The notes below the pieces were generated by a model that saw nothing but the letters and a program-made list of their open reading frames with translations, was not told where the DNA came from and did no database searches. This document shows positions 37,101 to 50,366 of a DNA stretch of 64,000 nucleotides, in pieces. Position 1 is the stretch's first letter; every line of letters begins with the position of its first letter. This stretch comes from Leptodactylus fallax (Eukaryota > Chordata > Amphibia > Anura > Leptodactylidae), in the NCBI GenBank assembly GCA_947044405.1, contig CAMRHE010000459.1, positions 904,501 through 968,500 of the forward strand. Reading direction: 5' to 3'. The translations under genes were made by a program, and so were the position numbers.

Positions 37101-39659
37101 TGTATAAGGGGATCCCAGCGTTACAGTGTGTCAGTGACCTGTCCTGTATAAGGGGACCCCAGCGTTACAGTGTGTCAGTGACCTGTCCTGTATAAGGGGA
37201 CCCCAGCGTTACAGTGTGTCAGTGACCTGTCCTGTATAAGGGGACCCCAGCGTTACAGTGTGTCAGTGACCTGTCCTGTATAAGGGGACCCCAGCGTTAC
37301 AGTGTGTCAGTGACCTGTCCTGTATAAGGGGACCCCAGCGTTACAGTGTGTCAGTGACCTGTCCTGTATAAGGGGATCCCAGCGTTACAGTGTGTCAGTG
37401 ACCTGTCCTGTATAAGGGGACCCCAGCGTTACAGTGTGTCAGTGACCTGTCCTGTATAAGGGGACCCCAGCGTACGGTCAGGACCTGCCGAGGGGATCCC
37501 AGCGTTACAGTGTGTCAGTGACCTGTCCTGTATAAGGGGACCCCAGCGTTACAGTGTGTCAGCGACCTGTCCTGTATAAGGAGGGGAGGCCGCGGACCCC
37601 AGCGTTACAGTGTGTCAGTGACCTGTCCTGTATAAGGGGACCCCAGCGTTACAGTGTGTCAGCGACCTGTCCTGTATAAGGGGACCCCAGCGTTACAGTG
37701 TGTCAGTGACCTGTCCTGTATAAGGGGACCCCAGCGTTACAGTGTGTCAGTGACCTGTCCTGTATAAGGGGACCCCAGCGTTACAGTGTGTCAGTGACCT
37801 GTCCTGTATAAGGGCCCCAGGGGACCCCAGCGTTACAGTGTGTCAGTGACCTGTCCTGTATAAGGGGATCCCAGCGTTACAGTGTGTCAGTGACCTGTCC
37901 TGTATAAGGGGACCCCAGCGTTACAGTGTGTCAGTGACCTGTCCTGTATAAGGGGACCCCAGCGTTACAGTGTGTCAGCGACCTGTCCTGTATAAGGGGA
38001 CCCCAGCGTTACAGTGTGTCAGCGACCTGTCCTGTATAAGGGGACCCCAGCGTTACAGTGTGTCAGTGACCTGTCCTGTATAAGGGGACCCCAGCGTTAC
38101 AGTGTGTCAGTGACCTGTCCTGTATAAGGGGACCCCAGCGTTACAGTGTGTCAGTGACCTGTCCTGTATAAGGGGACCCCAGCGTTACAGTGTGTCAGCG
38201 ACCTGTCCTGTATAAGGGGACCCCAGCGTTACAGTGTGTCAGCGACCTGTCCTGTATAAGGGGACCCCAGCGTTACAGTGTGTCAGTGACCTGTCCTGTA
38301 TAAGGGGACCCCAGCGTTACAGTGTGTCAGTGACCTGTCCTGTATAAGGGGACCCCAGCGTTACAGTGTGTCAGTGACCTGTCCTGTATAAGGGGACCCC
38401 AGCGTTACAGTGTGTCAGTGACCTGTCCTGTATAAGGGGACCCCAGCGTTACAGTGTGTCAGTGACCTGTCCTGTATAAGGGGACCCCAGCGTTACAGTG
38501 TGTCAGTGACCTGTCCTGTATAAGGGGACCCCAGCGTTACAGTGTGTCAGTGACCTGTCCTGTATAAGGGGATCCCAGCGTTACAGTGTGTCAGTGACCT
38601 GTCCTGTATAAGGGGACCCCAGCGTTACAGTGTGTCAGTGACCTGTCCTGTATAAGGGGATCCCAGCGTTACAGTGTGTCAGTGACCTGTCCTGTATAAG
38701 GGGACCCCAGCGTTACAGTGTGTCAGTGACCTGTCCTGTATAAGGGGACCCCAGCGTTACAGTGTGTCAGTGACCTGTCCTGTATAAGGGGATCCCAGCG
38801 TTACAGTGTGTCAGTGACCTGTCCTGTATAAGGGGACCCCAGCGTTACAGTGTGTCAGTGACCTGTCCTGTATAAGGGGACCCCAGCGTTACAGTGTGTC
38901 AGTGACCTGTCCTGTATAAGGGGATCCCAGCGTTACAGTGTGTCAGCGACCTGTCCTGTATAAGGGGACCCCAGCGTTACAGTGTGTCAGTGACCTATCC
39001 TGTATAAGGGGATCCCAGCGTTACAGTGTGTCAGCGACCTGTCCTGTATAAGTGGACCCCAGCGTTACAGTGTGTCAGTGACCTGTCCTGTATAAGGGGA
39101 CCTCAGCGTTACAGTGTGTCAGTGACCTGTCCTGTATAAGGGGACCCCAGCGTTACAGTGTGTCAGTGACCTGTCCTGTATAAGGGGACCCCAGCGTTAC
39201 AGTGTGTCAGTGACCTGTCCTGTATAAGGGGACCCCAGCGTTACAGTGTGTCAGTGACCTGCCCTGTATAAGGGGATCCCAGCGTTGCAGTGTGTCAGCG
39301 ACCTGTCCTGTATAAGGGGATCCCAGCGTTACAGTGTGTCAGTGACCTGTCCTGTATAAGGGGATCCCAGCGTTACAGTGTGTCAGTGACCTGTCCTGTA
39401 TAAGGGGACCCCAGCGTTACAGTGTGTCAGTGACCTGTCCTGTATAAGGGGACCCCAGCGTTACAGTGTGTCAGTGACCATTCCTGTATAAGGGGACCCC
39501 AGCGTTACAGTGTGTCAGTGACCTGTCCTGTATAAGGGGACCCCAGCGTTACAGTGTGTCAGTGACCTGTCCTGTATAAGGGGATCCCAGCGTTACAGTG
39601 TGTCAGTGACCTGTCCTGTATAAGGGGACCCCAGCGTTACAGTGTGTCAGTGACCTGTC
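34180..39659. repeat. 44-bp minisatellite, about 124 copies, intronic
   Basis: The unit is gacctgtcctgtataagggg followed by accccagcgttacagtgtgt and cagt, 44 bp, very uniform. The common variants are accccag/atcccag and cagtgacc/cagcgacc. Four short scrambled patches break it (36,451-36,462; 37,472-37,500; 37,578-37,600; 37,811-37,826). It fills the intron between exons 9 and 10 almost completely, leaving about 140 bp of non-repeat intron. Confidence 0.97.
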
Positions 39660-39680
39660 ATTCTCTCCTTCACCTTGTAG

Positions 39681-39729
39681 TTCGGCAGCCGCCATCTCCT
39701 CTGAAGGCTGGAACAGAGTGCGGAGTCAG
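39681..39729 (+). CDS. lrch4: LRCH exon 10: small linker exon
   Basis: The acceptor is cttcaccttgtag and the donor is cag|gtaggt. The first base completes Ser. It encodes SSAAAISSEGWNRVRSQ, with phase 0 out. The exon is 49 nt and sits between two multi-kilobase arrays, only 21 bp after the first ends. Splice sites and phase agree with both neighbours, which is the main support. Confidence 0.82.
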
Positions 39730-39863
39730 GTAGGTGCCGAGGACCCCCATAGTGATGGGGGATCCAGAGATGTGACATGTGGAGACTGTGATGTCATCAT
39801 TACATCATCAGCTCTGTGACCTCATCTCACATGTCTGTCCTAGACAGCAAAGCGTCTAACTCT

Positions 39864-42800
39864 AACATATACCGGAGCGGTGTCATATACAGGAGAGAGA
39901 GGATTATATAGAGGAGACATATACCAGAGCGGTGTCATATACAGGAGAGAGGATTATATAGAGGAGACATATACCGGAGCGGTGTCATATACAGGAGAGA
40001 GAGAGGATTATATAGAGGAGACATATACCGGAGCGGTGTCATATACAGGAGAGAGAGGATTATATAGAGGAGACATATACCGGAGCGGTGTCATATACAG
40101 GAGAGAGGATTATATAGAGGAGACATATACCGGAGCGGTGTCATATACAGGAGAGAGAGGATTATATAGAGGAGACATATACCGGAGCGGTGTCATATAC
40201 GGAGGAGAGAGGATTATATAGAGGAGACATATACCGGAGCGGTGTCATATACAGGAGAGGGGATTATATAGAGGAGACATATACCGGAGCGGTGTCATAT
40301 ACAGGAGAGAGGGATTATATAGAGGAGACATATACCGGAGCGGTGTCATATACAGGAGAGAGGATTATATAGAGGAGACATATACCGGAGCGGTGTCATA
40401 TACAGAGAGAGAGAGGATTATATAGAGGAGACATATACCGGAGCGGTGTCATATACTGGAGAGAGAGGATTATATAGAGGAGACATATACCGGAGCGGTG
40501 TCATATACAGGAGAGAGAGTGGATTATATAGAGGAGACATATACCGGAGCGGTGTCATATACAGGAGAGAGAGGATTATATAGAGGAGACATATACCGGA
40601 GCGGTGTCATATACAGGAGAGAGAGAGGATTATATAGAGGAGACATATACCGGAGCGGTGTCATATACAGGAGAGAGAGGATTATATAGAGGAGACATAT
40701 ACCGGAGCGGTGTCATATACAGGAGAGAGAGGATTATATAGAGGAGACATATACCGGAGCGGTGTCATATACAGGAGAGAGGATTATATAGAGGAGACAT
40801 ATACCGGAGCGGTGTCATATACAGGAGAGAGAGGATTATATAGAGGAGACATATACCGGAGCGGTGTCTTATACAGGAGAGGGGATTATATAGAGGAGAC
40901 ATATACCGGAGCGGTGTCATATACGGGAGAGAGGATTATATAGAGGAGACATATACCGGAGCGGTGTCATATACAGGAGAGAGAGAGGATTATATAGAGG
41001 AGACATATACCGGAGCGGTGTCATATACAGGAGAGAGAGGGGATTATATAGAGGAGACATATACCGGAGCGGTGTCATATACAGGAGAGGGGATTATATA
41101 GAGGAGACATATACCGGAGCGGTGTCATATACAGGAGAGAGGATTATATAGAGGAGACATATACCGGAGCGGTGTCATATACAGGAGAGAGAGGGGATTA
41201 TATAGAGGAGACATATACCGGAGCGGTGTCATATACAGGGGAGAGGATTATATAGAGGAGACATATACCGGAGCGGTGTCATATACAGGAGAGAGGATTA
41301 TATAGAGGAGACATATACCGGAGCGGTGTCATATACAGGAGAGAGGATTATATAGAGGAGACATATACCGGAGCGGTGTCATATACAGGGGAGAGAGGAT
41401 TATATAGAGGAGACATATACCGGAGCGGTGTCATATACAGGAGAGAGGATTATATAGAGGAGACATATACCGGAGCGGTGTCATATACAGGAGAGAGGGG
41501 ATTATATAGAGGAGACATATACCGGAGCGGTGTTATATACAGGAGAGGGGATTATATAGAGGAGACATATACCGGAGCGGTGTCATATACAGGAGAGAGA
41601 GGGGATTATATAGAGGAGACATATACCGGAGCGGTGTCTTATACAGGAGAGAGGATTATATAGAGGAGACATATACCGGAGCGGTGTCATATACAGGAGA
41701 GAGAGGATTATATAGAGGAGACATATACCGGAGCGGTGTCATATACAGGAGAGAGAGGATTATATAGAGGAGACATATACCGGAGCGGTGTCATATACAG
41801 GAGAGGGGATTATATAGAGGAGACATATACCGGACGGTCATATACAGGAGAGAGAGGGGATAATATAGAGGAGACATATACCGGAGCGGTGTCATATACA
41901 GGAGAGAGGATTATATAGAGGAGACATATACCGAGCGGTGTCATATACAGGAGAGAGAGGATTATATAGAGGAGACATAACGAGCGGTGTCATATACAGG
42001 AGAGAGAGGATTATATAGAGGAGACATATACCGGAGCGGTGTCTTATACAGAGAGAGGATTATATAGAGGAGACAAACCGGACGGTGTCATATACAGGAG
42101 AGAGGATTATATAGAGGAGACATATACCGGAGCGGTGTCATATACAGGAGAGAGAGGATTATATAGAGGAGACATATACCGGAGCGGTGTCATATACAGG
42201 GAGAGAGAGGATTATATAGAGGAGACATATACCGGAGCGGTGTCATATACAGGAGAGAGAGGGGATTATATAGAGGAGACATATACCGGAGCGGTGTCAT
42301 ATACAGGGAGAGAGAGGAATATAGGAGGGGACAATACGGAGGAGAGAGGATTATATAGAGGAGACATATACCGGAGCGGTGTCATATACAGGAGAGAGAG
42401 GATTATATAGAGGAGACATATACCGGAGCGGTGTCATATACAGGAGAGAGAGGATTATATAGAGGAGACATATACCGGAGCGGTGTCTTATACAGGAGAG
42501 AGGATTATATAGAGGAGACATATACCGGAGCGGTGTCATATACAGGAGAGAGGATTATATAGAGGAGACATATACCGGAGCGGTGTCATATACAGGAGAG
42601 AGAGGATTATATAGAGGAGACATATACCGGACGGTGTGATATACAGGGAGAGAGGATTATATAGAGGAGACATATACCGGAGCGGTGTCATATACAGGAG
42701 AGAGGATTTAATAGAGGAGACATATACCGGAGCGGTGTCATATACAGGAGAGAGAGAGGATTATATAGAGGAGACATATACCGGAGCGGTGTCATATACA

Positions 42801-45800
42801 GGAGAGAGAGGGGATTATATAGAGGAGACATATACCGGAGCGGTGTCATATACAGGAGAGAGGATTATATAGAGGAGACATATACCGGAGCGGTGTCATA
42901 TACAGGAGAGAGGATTATATAGAGGAGACATATACCGGAGCGGTGTCATATACAGGAGAGAGGATTATATAGAGGAGACATATACCGGAGCGGTGTCATA
43001 TACAGGAGAGAGGATTATATAGAGGAGACATATACCGGAGCGGTGTCATATACAGGAGAGAGGGGATTATATAGAGGAGACATATACCGGAGCGGTGTCA
43101 TATACAGGGGAGAGGATTATATAGAGGAGACATATACCGGAGCGGTGTCATATACAGGAGAGGGGATTATATAGAGGAGACATATACCGGAGCGGTGTCA
43201 TATACAGGAGAGAGAGGATTATATAGAGGAGACATATACCGGAGCGGTGTCATATACAGGGGAGAGGATTATATAGAGGAGACATATACCGGAGCGGTGT
43301 CATATACAGGAGAGAGGATTATATAGGAGACATATACCGGAGCGGTGTCATATACAGGAGAGGGGATTATATAGAGGAGACATATACCGGAGCGGTGTCA
43401 TATACAGGAGAGAGAGGATTATATAGAGGAGACATATACCGGAGCGGTGTCATATACAGGAGAGAGGATTATATAGAGGAGACATATACCGGAGCGGTGT
43501 CATATACAGGAGAGAGAGGGATTATATAGAGGAGACATATACCGGAGCGGTGTCATATACAGGAGAGAGGATTATATAGAGGAGACATATACCGGAGCGG
43601 TGTCATATACAGGAGAGAGAGGGGATTATATAGAGGAGACATATACCGGAGCGGTGTCATATACAGGAGAGAGGATTATATAGAGGAGACATATACCGGA
43701 GCGGTGTCATATACAGGAGAGAGAGGGGATTATATAGAGGAGACATATACCGGAGCGGTGTCATATACAGGAGAGAGGATTATATAGAGGAGACATATAC
43801 CGGAGCGGTGTCATATACAGGAGAGAGAGGGGATTATATAGAGGAGACATATACCGGAGCGGTGTCATATACAGGGGAGAGGATTATATAGAGGAGACAT
43901 ATACCGGAGCGGTGTCATATACAGGAGAGGGGATTATATAGAGGAGACATATACCGGAGCGGTGTCATATACAGGAGAGAGAGAGAGGATTATATAGAGG
44001 AGACATATACCGGAGCGGTGTCATATACAGGAGAGAGAGGATTATATAGAGGAGACATATACCGGAGCGGTGTCATATACAGGGGAGAGGGGATTATATA
44101 GAGGAGACATATACCGGAGCGGTGTCATATACAGGAGAGAGAGGATTATATAGAGGAGACATATACCGGAGCGGTGTCATATACAGGAGAGAGAGGATTA
44201 TATAGAGGAGACATATACCGGAGCGGTGTCATATACAGGAGAGAGAGGGGATTATATAGAGGAGACATATACCGGAGCGGTGTCATATACAGGAGAGAGA
44301 GGATTATATAGAGGAGACATATACCGGAGCGGTGTCATATACAGGAGAGAGAGGATTATATAGAGGAGACATATACCGGAGCGGTGTCATATACAGGAGA
44401 GAGAGGATTATATAGAGGAGACATATACCGGAGCGGTGTCATATACAGGAGAGAGAGGATTATATAGAGGAGACATATACCGGAGCGGTGTCATATACAG
44501 GAGAGGGGATTATATAGAGGAGACATATACCGGAGCGGTGTCATATACAGGAGAGAGAGGATTATATAGAGGAGACATATACCGGAGCGGTGTCATATAC
44601 AGGAGAGAGAGGATTATATAGAGGAGACATATACCGGAGCGGTGTCATATACAGGAGAGAGAGGATTATATAGAGGAGACATATACCGGAGCGGTGTCAT
44701 ATACAGGAGAGAGAGAGAGGATTATATAGAGGAGACATATACCGGAGCGGTGTCATATACAGGAGAGAGAGGATTATATAGAGGAGACATATACCGGAGC
44801 GGTGTCATATACAGGAGAGAGAGGATTATATAGAGGAGACATATACCGGAGCGGTGTCATATACAGGAGAGAGGGGATTATATAGAGGAGACATATACCG
44901 GAGCGGTGTCATATACAGGAGAGAGGATTATATAGAGGAGACATATACCGGAGCGGTGTCATATACAGGAGAGAGGATTATATAGAGGAGACATATACCG
45001 GAGCGGTGTCATATACAGGAGAGAGAGGATTATATAGAGGAGACATATACCGGAGCGGTGTCATATACAGGAGAGAGGATTATATAGAGGAGACATATAC
45101 CGGAGCGGTGTCATATACAGGAGAGAGGATTATATAGAGGAGACATATACCGGAGCGGTGTCATATACAGGAGAGAGGATTATATAGAGGAGACATATAC
45201 CGGAGCGGTGTCATATACAGGAGAGAGAGGATTATATAGAGGAGACATATACCGGAGCGGTGTCATATACAGGGAGAGAGGATTATATAGAGGAGACATA
45301 TACCGGAGCGGTGTCATATACAGGAGAGGGGATTATATAGAGGAGACATATACCGGAGCGGTGTCATATACAGGAGAGAGAGGATTATATAGAGGAGACA
45401 TATACCGGAGCGGTGTCATATACAGGAGAGAGGATTATATAGAGGAGACATATACCGGAGCGGTGTCATATACAGGAGAGAGAGGATTATATAGAGGAGA
45501 CATATACCGGAGCGGTGTCATATACAGGGGAGAGAGGATTATATAGAGGAGACATATACCGGAGCGGTGTCATATACAGGAGAGGGGATTATATAGAGGA
45601 GACATATACCGGAGCGGTGTCATATACAGGAGAGAGGATTATATAGAGGAGACATATACCGGAGCGGTGTCATATACAGGAGAGAGAGGATTATATAGAG
45701 GAGACATATACCGGAGCGGTGTCATATACAGAGAGAGAGGATTATATAGAGGAGACATATACCGGAGCGGTGTCATATACAGGAGAGAGAGGGGATTATA

Positions 45801-48800
45801 TAGAGGAGACATATACCGGAGCGGTGTCATATACAGGAGAGGGGATTATATAGAGGAGACATATACCGGAGCGGTGTCTTATACAGGAGAGAGGATTATA
45901 TAGAGGAGACATATACCGGAGCGGTGTCATATACAGGAGAGAGAGGGGATTATATAGAGGAGACATATACCGGAGCGGTGTCATATACAGGAGAGAGGAT
46001 TATATAGAGGAGACATATACCGGAGCGGTGTCATATACAGGAGAGGGGATTATATAGAGGAGACATATACCGGAGCGGTGTCTTATACAGGAGAGGGGAT
46101 TATATAGAGGAGACATATACCGGAGCGGTGTTTTATACAGGGAGAGAGGATTATATAGAGGAGACATATACCGGAGCGGTGTCATATACAGGGAGAGAGG
46201 GGATTATATAGAGGAGACATATACCGGAGCGGTGTCATATACAGGGGAGAGGATTATATAGAGGAGACATATACCGGAGCGGTGTCATATACAGGGAGAG
46301 AGGATTATATAGAGGAGACATATACCGGAGCGGTGTCATATACAGGAGAGGGGATTATATAGAGGAGACATATACCGGAGCGGTGTCATATACAGGAGAG
46401 AGAGGATTATATAGAGGAGACATATACCGGAGCGGTGTCATATACAGGAGAGAGGATTATATAGAGGAGACATATACCGGAGCGGTGTCTTATACAGGAG
46501 AGAGAGAGGATTATATAGAGGAGACATATACCGGAGCGGTGTCATATACAGGGGAGAGAGGATTATATAGAGGAGACATATACCGGAGCGGTGTCATATA
46601 CAGGAGAGGGGATTATATAGAGGAGACATATACCGGAGCGGTGTCTTATACAGGAGAGGGGATTATATAGAGGAGACATATACCGGAGCGGTGTTTTATA
46701 CAGGAGAGAGGATTATATAGAGGAGACATATACCGGAGCGGTGTCTTATACAGGAGAGGGGATTATATAGAGGAGACATATACCGGAGCGGTGTCATATA
46801 CAGGAGAGAGAGGGGATTATATAGAGGAGACATATACCGGAGCGGTGTCTTATACAGGAGAGAGGATTATATAGAGGAGACATATACCGGAGCGGTGTCA
46901 TATACAGGGGAGAGAGGATTATATAGAGGAGACATATACCGGAGCGGTGTCATATACAGGAGAGAGGATTATATAGAGGAGACATATACCAGAGCGGTGT
47001 CATATACAGGAGAGGGGATTATATAAGGAGACATATACCGGAGCGGTGTCTTATACAGGAGAGAGAGGGGATTATATAGAGGAGACATATACCGGAGCGG
47101 TGTCATATACAGGAGAGGGGATTATATAGAGGAGACATATACCGGAGCGGTGTCATATACAGGAGAGGGGATTATATAGAGGAGACATATACCGGAGCGG
47201 TGTCATATACAGGAGAGAGGGGATTATATAGAGGAGACATATACCGGAGCGGTGTTTTATACAGGAGAGAGGATTATATAGAGGAGACATATACCGGAGC
47301 GGTGTCATATACAGGAGAGAGGATTATATAGAGGAGACATATACCGGAGCGGTGTCATATACAGGAGAGGGGATTATATAGAGGAGACATATACCGGAGC
47401 GGTGTCATATACAGGAGAGAGAGGATTATATAGAGGAGACATATACCGGAGCGGTGTCATATACAGGAGAGAGGATTATATAGGAGACATATACCGGAGC
47501 GGTGTCATATACAGGAGAGAGAGGGGATTATATAGAGGAGACATATACCGGAGCGGTGTCATATACAGGAGAGAGGATTATATAGAGGAGACATATACCG
47601 GAGCGGTGTCATATACAGGAGAGAGAGGATTATATAGAGGAGACATATACCGGAGCGGTGTCATATACAGGAGAGAGAGGGGATTATATAGAGGAGACAT
47701 ATACCGGAGCGGTGTCATATACAGGAGAGAGGATTAAATAGAGGAGACATATACCGGAGCGGTGTCATATACAGGAGAGAGAGGGGATTATATAGAGGAG
47801 ACATATACCGGAGCGGTGTCATATAAAGGAGAGAGAGGATTATATAGAGGAGACATATACCGGAGCGGTGTCATATACAGGAGAGAGAGGGGATTATATA
47901 GAGGAGACATATACCGGAGCGGTGTCATATACAGGAGAGAGAGGATTAAATAGAGGAGACATATACCGGAGCGGTGTCATATACAGGGGAGAGAGGATTA
48001 TATAGAGGAGACATATACCGGAGCGGTGTCATATACAGGGGAGGGGATTATATAGAGGAGACATATACCGGAGCGGTGTCATATACAGGAGAGAGGATTA
48101 TATAGAGGAGACATATACCGGAGCGGTGTCATATACAGGAGAGAGAGGATTATATAGAGGAGACATATACCGGAGCGGTGTCATATACAGGAGAGAGAGG
48201 ATTATATAGAGGAGACATATACCGGAGCGGTGTCATATACAGGAGAGAGAGGATTATATAGAGGAGACATATACCGGAGCGGTGTCATATACAGGAGAGG
48301 GGATTATATAGAGGAGACATATACCGGAGCGGTGTCTTATACAGGAGAGAGGATTATATAGAGGAGACATATACCGGAGCGGTGTCATATACAGGAGAGG
48401 GGATTATATAGAGGAGACATATACCGGAGCGGTGTCATATACAGGGGAGAGAGGATTATATAGAGGAGACATATACCGGAGCGGTGTCATATACAGGAGA
48501 GGGGATTATATAGAGGAGACATATACCAGAGCGGTGTCTTATACAGGAGAGAGGATTATATAGAGGAGACATATACCGGAGCGGTGTCATATACAGGAGA
48601 GGGGATTATATAAGGAGACATATACCGGAGCGGTGTCTTATACAGGAGAGAGAGGGGATTATATAGAGGAGACATATACCGGAGCGGTGTCATATACAGG
48701 AGAGGGGATTATATAAGGAGACATATACCGGAGCGGTGTCTTATACAGGAGAGAGAGGGGATTATATAGAGGAGACATATACCGGAGCGGTGTCATATAC

Positions 48801-49419
48801 AGGAGAGAGGATTATATAGAGGAGACATATACCGGAGCGGTGTCATATACAGGGGAGAGAGGATTATATAGAGGAGACATATACCGGAGCGGTGTCATAT
48901 ACAGGAGAGGGGATTATATAGAGGAGACATATACCGGAGCGGTGTCATATACAGGAGAGAGAGGATTATATAGAGGAGACATATACCGGAGCGGTGTCAT
49001 ATACAGGAGAGAGGATTATATAGAGGAGACATATACCGGAGCGGTGTCATATACAGGAGAGAGGATTATATAGAGGAGACATATACCGGAGCGGTGTCAT
49101 ATACAGGAGAGAGAGGGGATTATATAGAGGAGACATATACCGGAGCGGTGTCATATACAGGAGAGAGGATTATATAGAGGAGACATATACCGGAGCGGTG
49201 TCATATACAGGAGAGAGAGGGGATTATATAGAGGAGACATATACCGGAGCGGTGTCATATACAGGAGAGGGGATTATATAGAGGAGACATATACCGGAGC
49301 GGTGTCATATACAGGAGAGAGGATTATATAGAGGAGACATATACCGGAGCGGTGTCATATACAGGAGAGAGGATTATATAGAGGAGACATATACCGGAGC
49401 GGTGTCTTATACAGGAGAT
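39864..49419. repeat. 50-bp minisatellite, about 190 copies, intronic
   Basis: The unit is acatataccggagcggtgtc, atatacaggagagaggatta and tatagaggag, 48-54 bp. It varies mainly in the (ga)n run, in agaggggatt versus agaggatt, and in atatac/ttatac. Open frames of 60-123 codons on both strands are unit translations. A scrambled patch lies at 42,303-42,350 and smaller deletions lie between 41,830 and 42,080. It fills the intron between exons 10 and 11, leaving about 200 bp of ordinary intron. Confidence 0.97.
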
Positions 49420-49486
49420 ATTTCATCCATTGTCCTTGTTGCTCCTGTCCTTATTAACCCCTGACTGCCCTGATGTTTTTGTGCAG

Positions 49487-49538
49487 GGTAGTCAGACGGA
49501 TGTCTTGAAGCCGCTGTCCCCCTCCTCGCCCTGCTCAG
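49487..49538 (+). CDS. lrch4: LRCH exon 11: Ser/Pro linker
   Basis: The acceptor is tgtttttgtgcag and the donor is cag|gtacgg (phase 1 out). It encodes GSQTDVLKPLSPSSPCS and a split Asp codon. It is the first of five closely packed exons that lead into the CH domain. The following intron is 85 bp. Confidence 0.87.
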
Positions 49539-49623
49539 GTACGGTGTGCTCTGTGTCCGGCCCCATCTCATCCCCGCTGTTTTGCGCTCTCCTCACCCGT
49601 CCCTCTCCGTTCCTCTCTTTCAG

Positions 49624-49704
49624 ATTCTTCCGCCGCTGCAGCATACAAACCCAACAGTTTCCTTTTCCGGTCCTGCTCTCGAGGCGCCATACGGGGCGCT
49701 CCAG
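49624..49704 (+). CDS. lrch4: LRCH exon 12: NSFLFRS-type linker block
   Basis: The acceptor is ctctctttcag and the donor is cag|gtgagt (phase 1 out). It encodes DSSAAAAYKPNSFLFRSCSR and GAIRGAP. The PNSFLFRS...RGA block is conserved in LRCH proteins just before the CH domain. The introns on both sides are 81-85 bp. Confidence 0.92.
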
Positions 49705-49785
49705 GTGAGTGTCCTGACCCACATGCAGGGAGCAGGGTCAGGGCTTTTCGGGCCTCCTGTCTGTGACCCTTCTTGACTTCTGCAG

Positions 49786-49877
49786 GTTCGGAGCAGAGCT
49801 CGGCGGGGAGTCCTGTACGGTTACGATGTTCCCTTCCTCGTACAGATGAGAAGTCAGCAGTAGCACAACTACGTAAG
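49786..49877 (+). CDS. lrch4: LRCH exon 13: start of CH region
   Basis: The acceptor is cttgacttctgcag and the donor is aag|gtaagc, phase 0 out. It encodes GSEQSSAGSPVRLRCSLPRT followed by DEKSAVAQLRK. The last part, ending in QLRK, leads directly into the first helix of the CH domain in the next exon. Confidence 0.92.
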
Positions 49878-50003
49878 GTAAGCAGCAGCGACGCCATGAT
49901 GTCTGTCCCCAGCCTGTGCGCCATGTTTGTGTTGTCAGTAGTCAGACACAGCTGATTCTCCTCTCGTGCTGTCACGTAATCCTCGGCTTTCTTTCCTGGT
50001 CAG

Positions 50004-50141
50004 CTCATTGAATCCCATCTGAACAACACCCTGGAGGATCCGCTCTGTGAGGCTCTGTCTAATGGAGTCACGCTGTGCCAGCTGCTGAACCATCTACGTC
50101 CGCGCACCATCCCCATCATCAACGTGCCCTCGCCCGCTGTG
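50004..50141 (+). CDS. lrch4: LRCH exon 14: CH domain, first half
   Basis: The acceptor is tttcctggtcag and the donor is gtg|gtatga, phase 0 to 0. It encodes LIESHLNNTLEDPLCEALSN, GVTLCQLLNHLRPRTIPIIN and VPSPAV. The motif L-C-E-A-L-x-N-G-V-x-L-C-x-L-x-N is the core calponin-homology pattern, as is the RP-x-T-I-P following it. CH domains bind actin or act as protein-protein modules. The single C-terminal CH domain is the defining second half of LRCH proteins. Confidence 0.96.
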
Positions 50142-50218
50142 GTATGATGACGGCCATGTTAGTCAGATTGGCAGCGCTGCCCCCCTGCCCACATTTATCC
50201 CCCATTATTCTCTTTCAG

Positions 50219-50296
50219 CCTAAACTGAACCTTGTGAAGTGTAGGAAGAACGTGGACAGTTTCCTGGAAGCCTGCCGGAAGTTGGGAGTCCCCGAG
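50219..50296 (+). CDS. lrch4: LRCH exon 15: CH domain, NVDSFLEACRKLGVPE
   Basis: The acceptor is tattctctttcag and the donor is gag|gtaatc, phase 0 to 0. It encodes PKLNLVKCRKNVDSFLEACR and KLGVPE. CRKNV-x-x-FLEACRKLGVP is the classic CH helix in this family. After this exon the message can go to either 16a or 16b, both of which start in phase 0. If the donor is not used, the same frame runs on without a stop through the 39-bp array (see findings). Confidence 0.96.
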
Positions 50297-50366
50297 GTAA
50301 TCCATGCACATGATATGCTCTTTACATGGTCCTGGGCTGAATGTCTGGTTTATCCTATACATTACC

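Noticed and set aside
39864..49419. CRISPR-like regular repeats (also considered for the other arrays)
   Set aside because: Repeats are directly adjacent with no unique spacers, no cas genes are present, and the host is a eukaryote.
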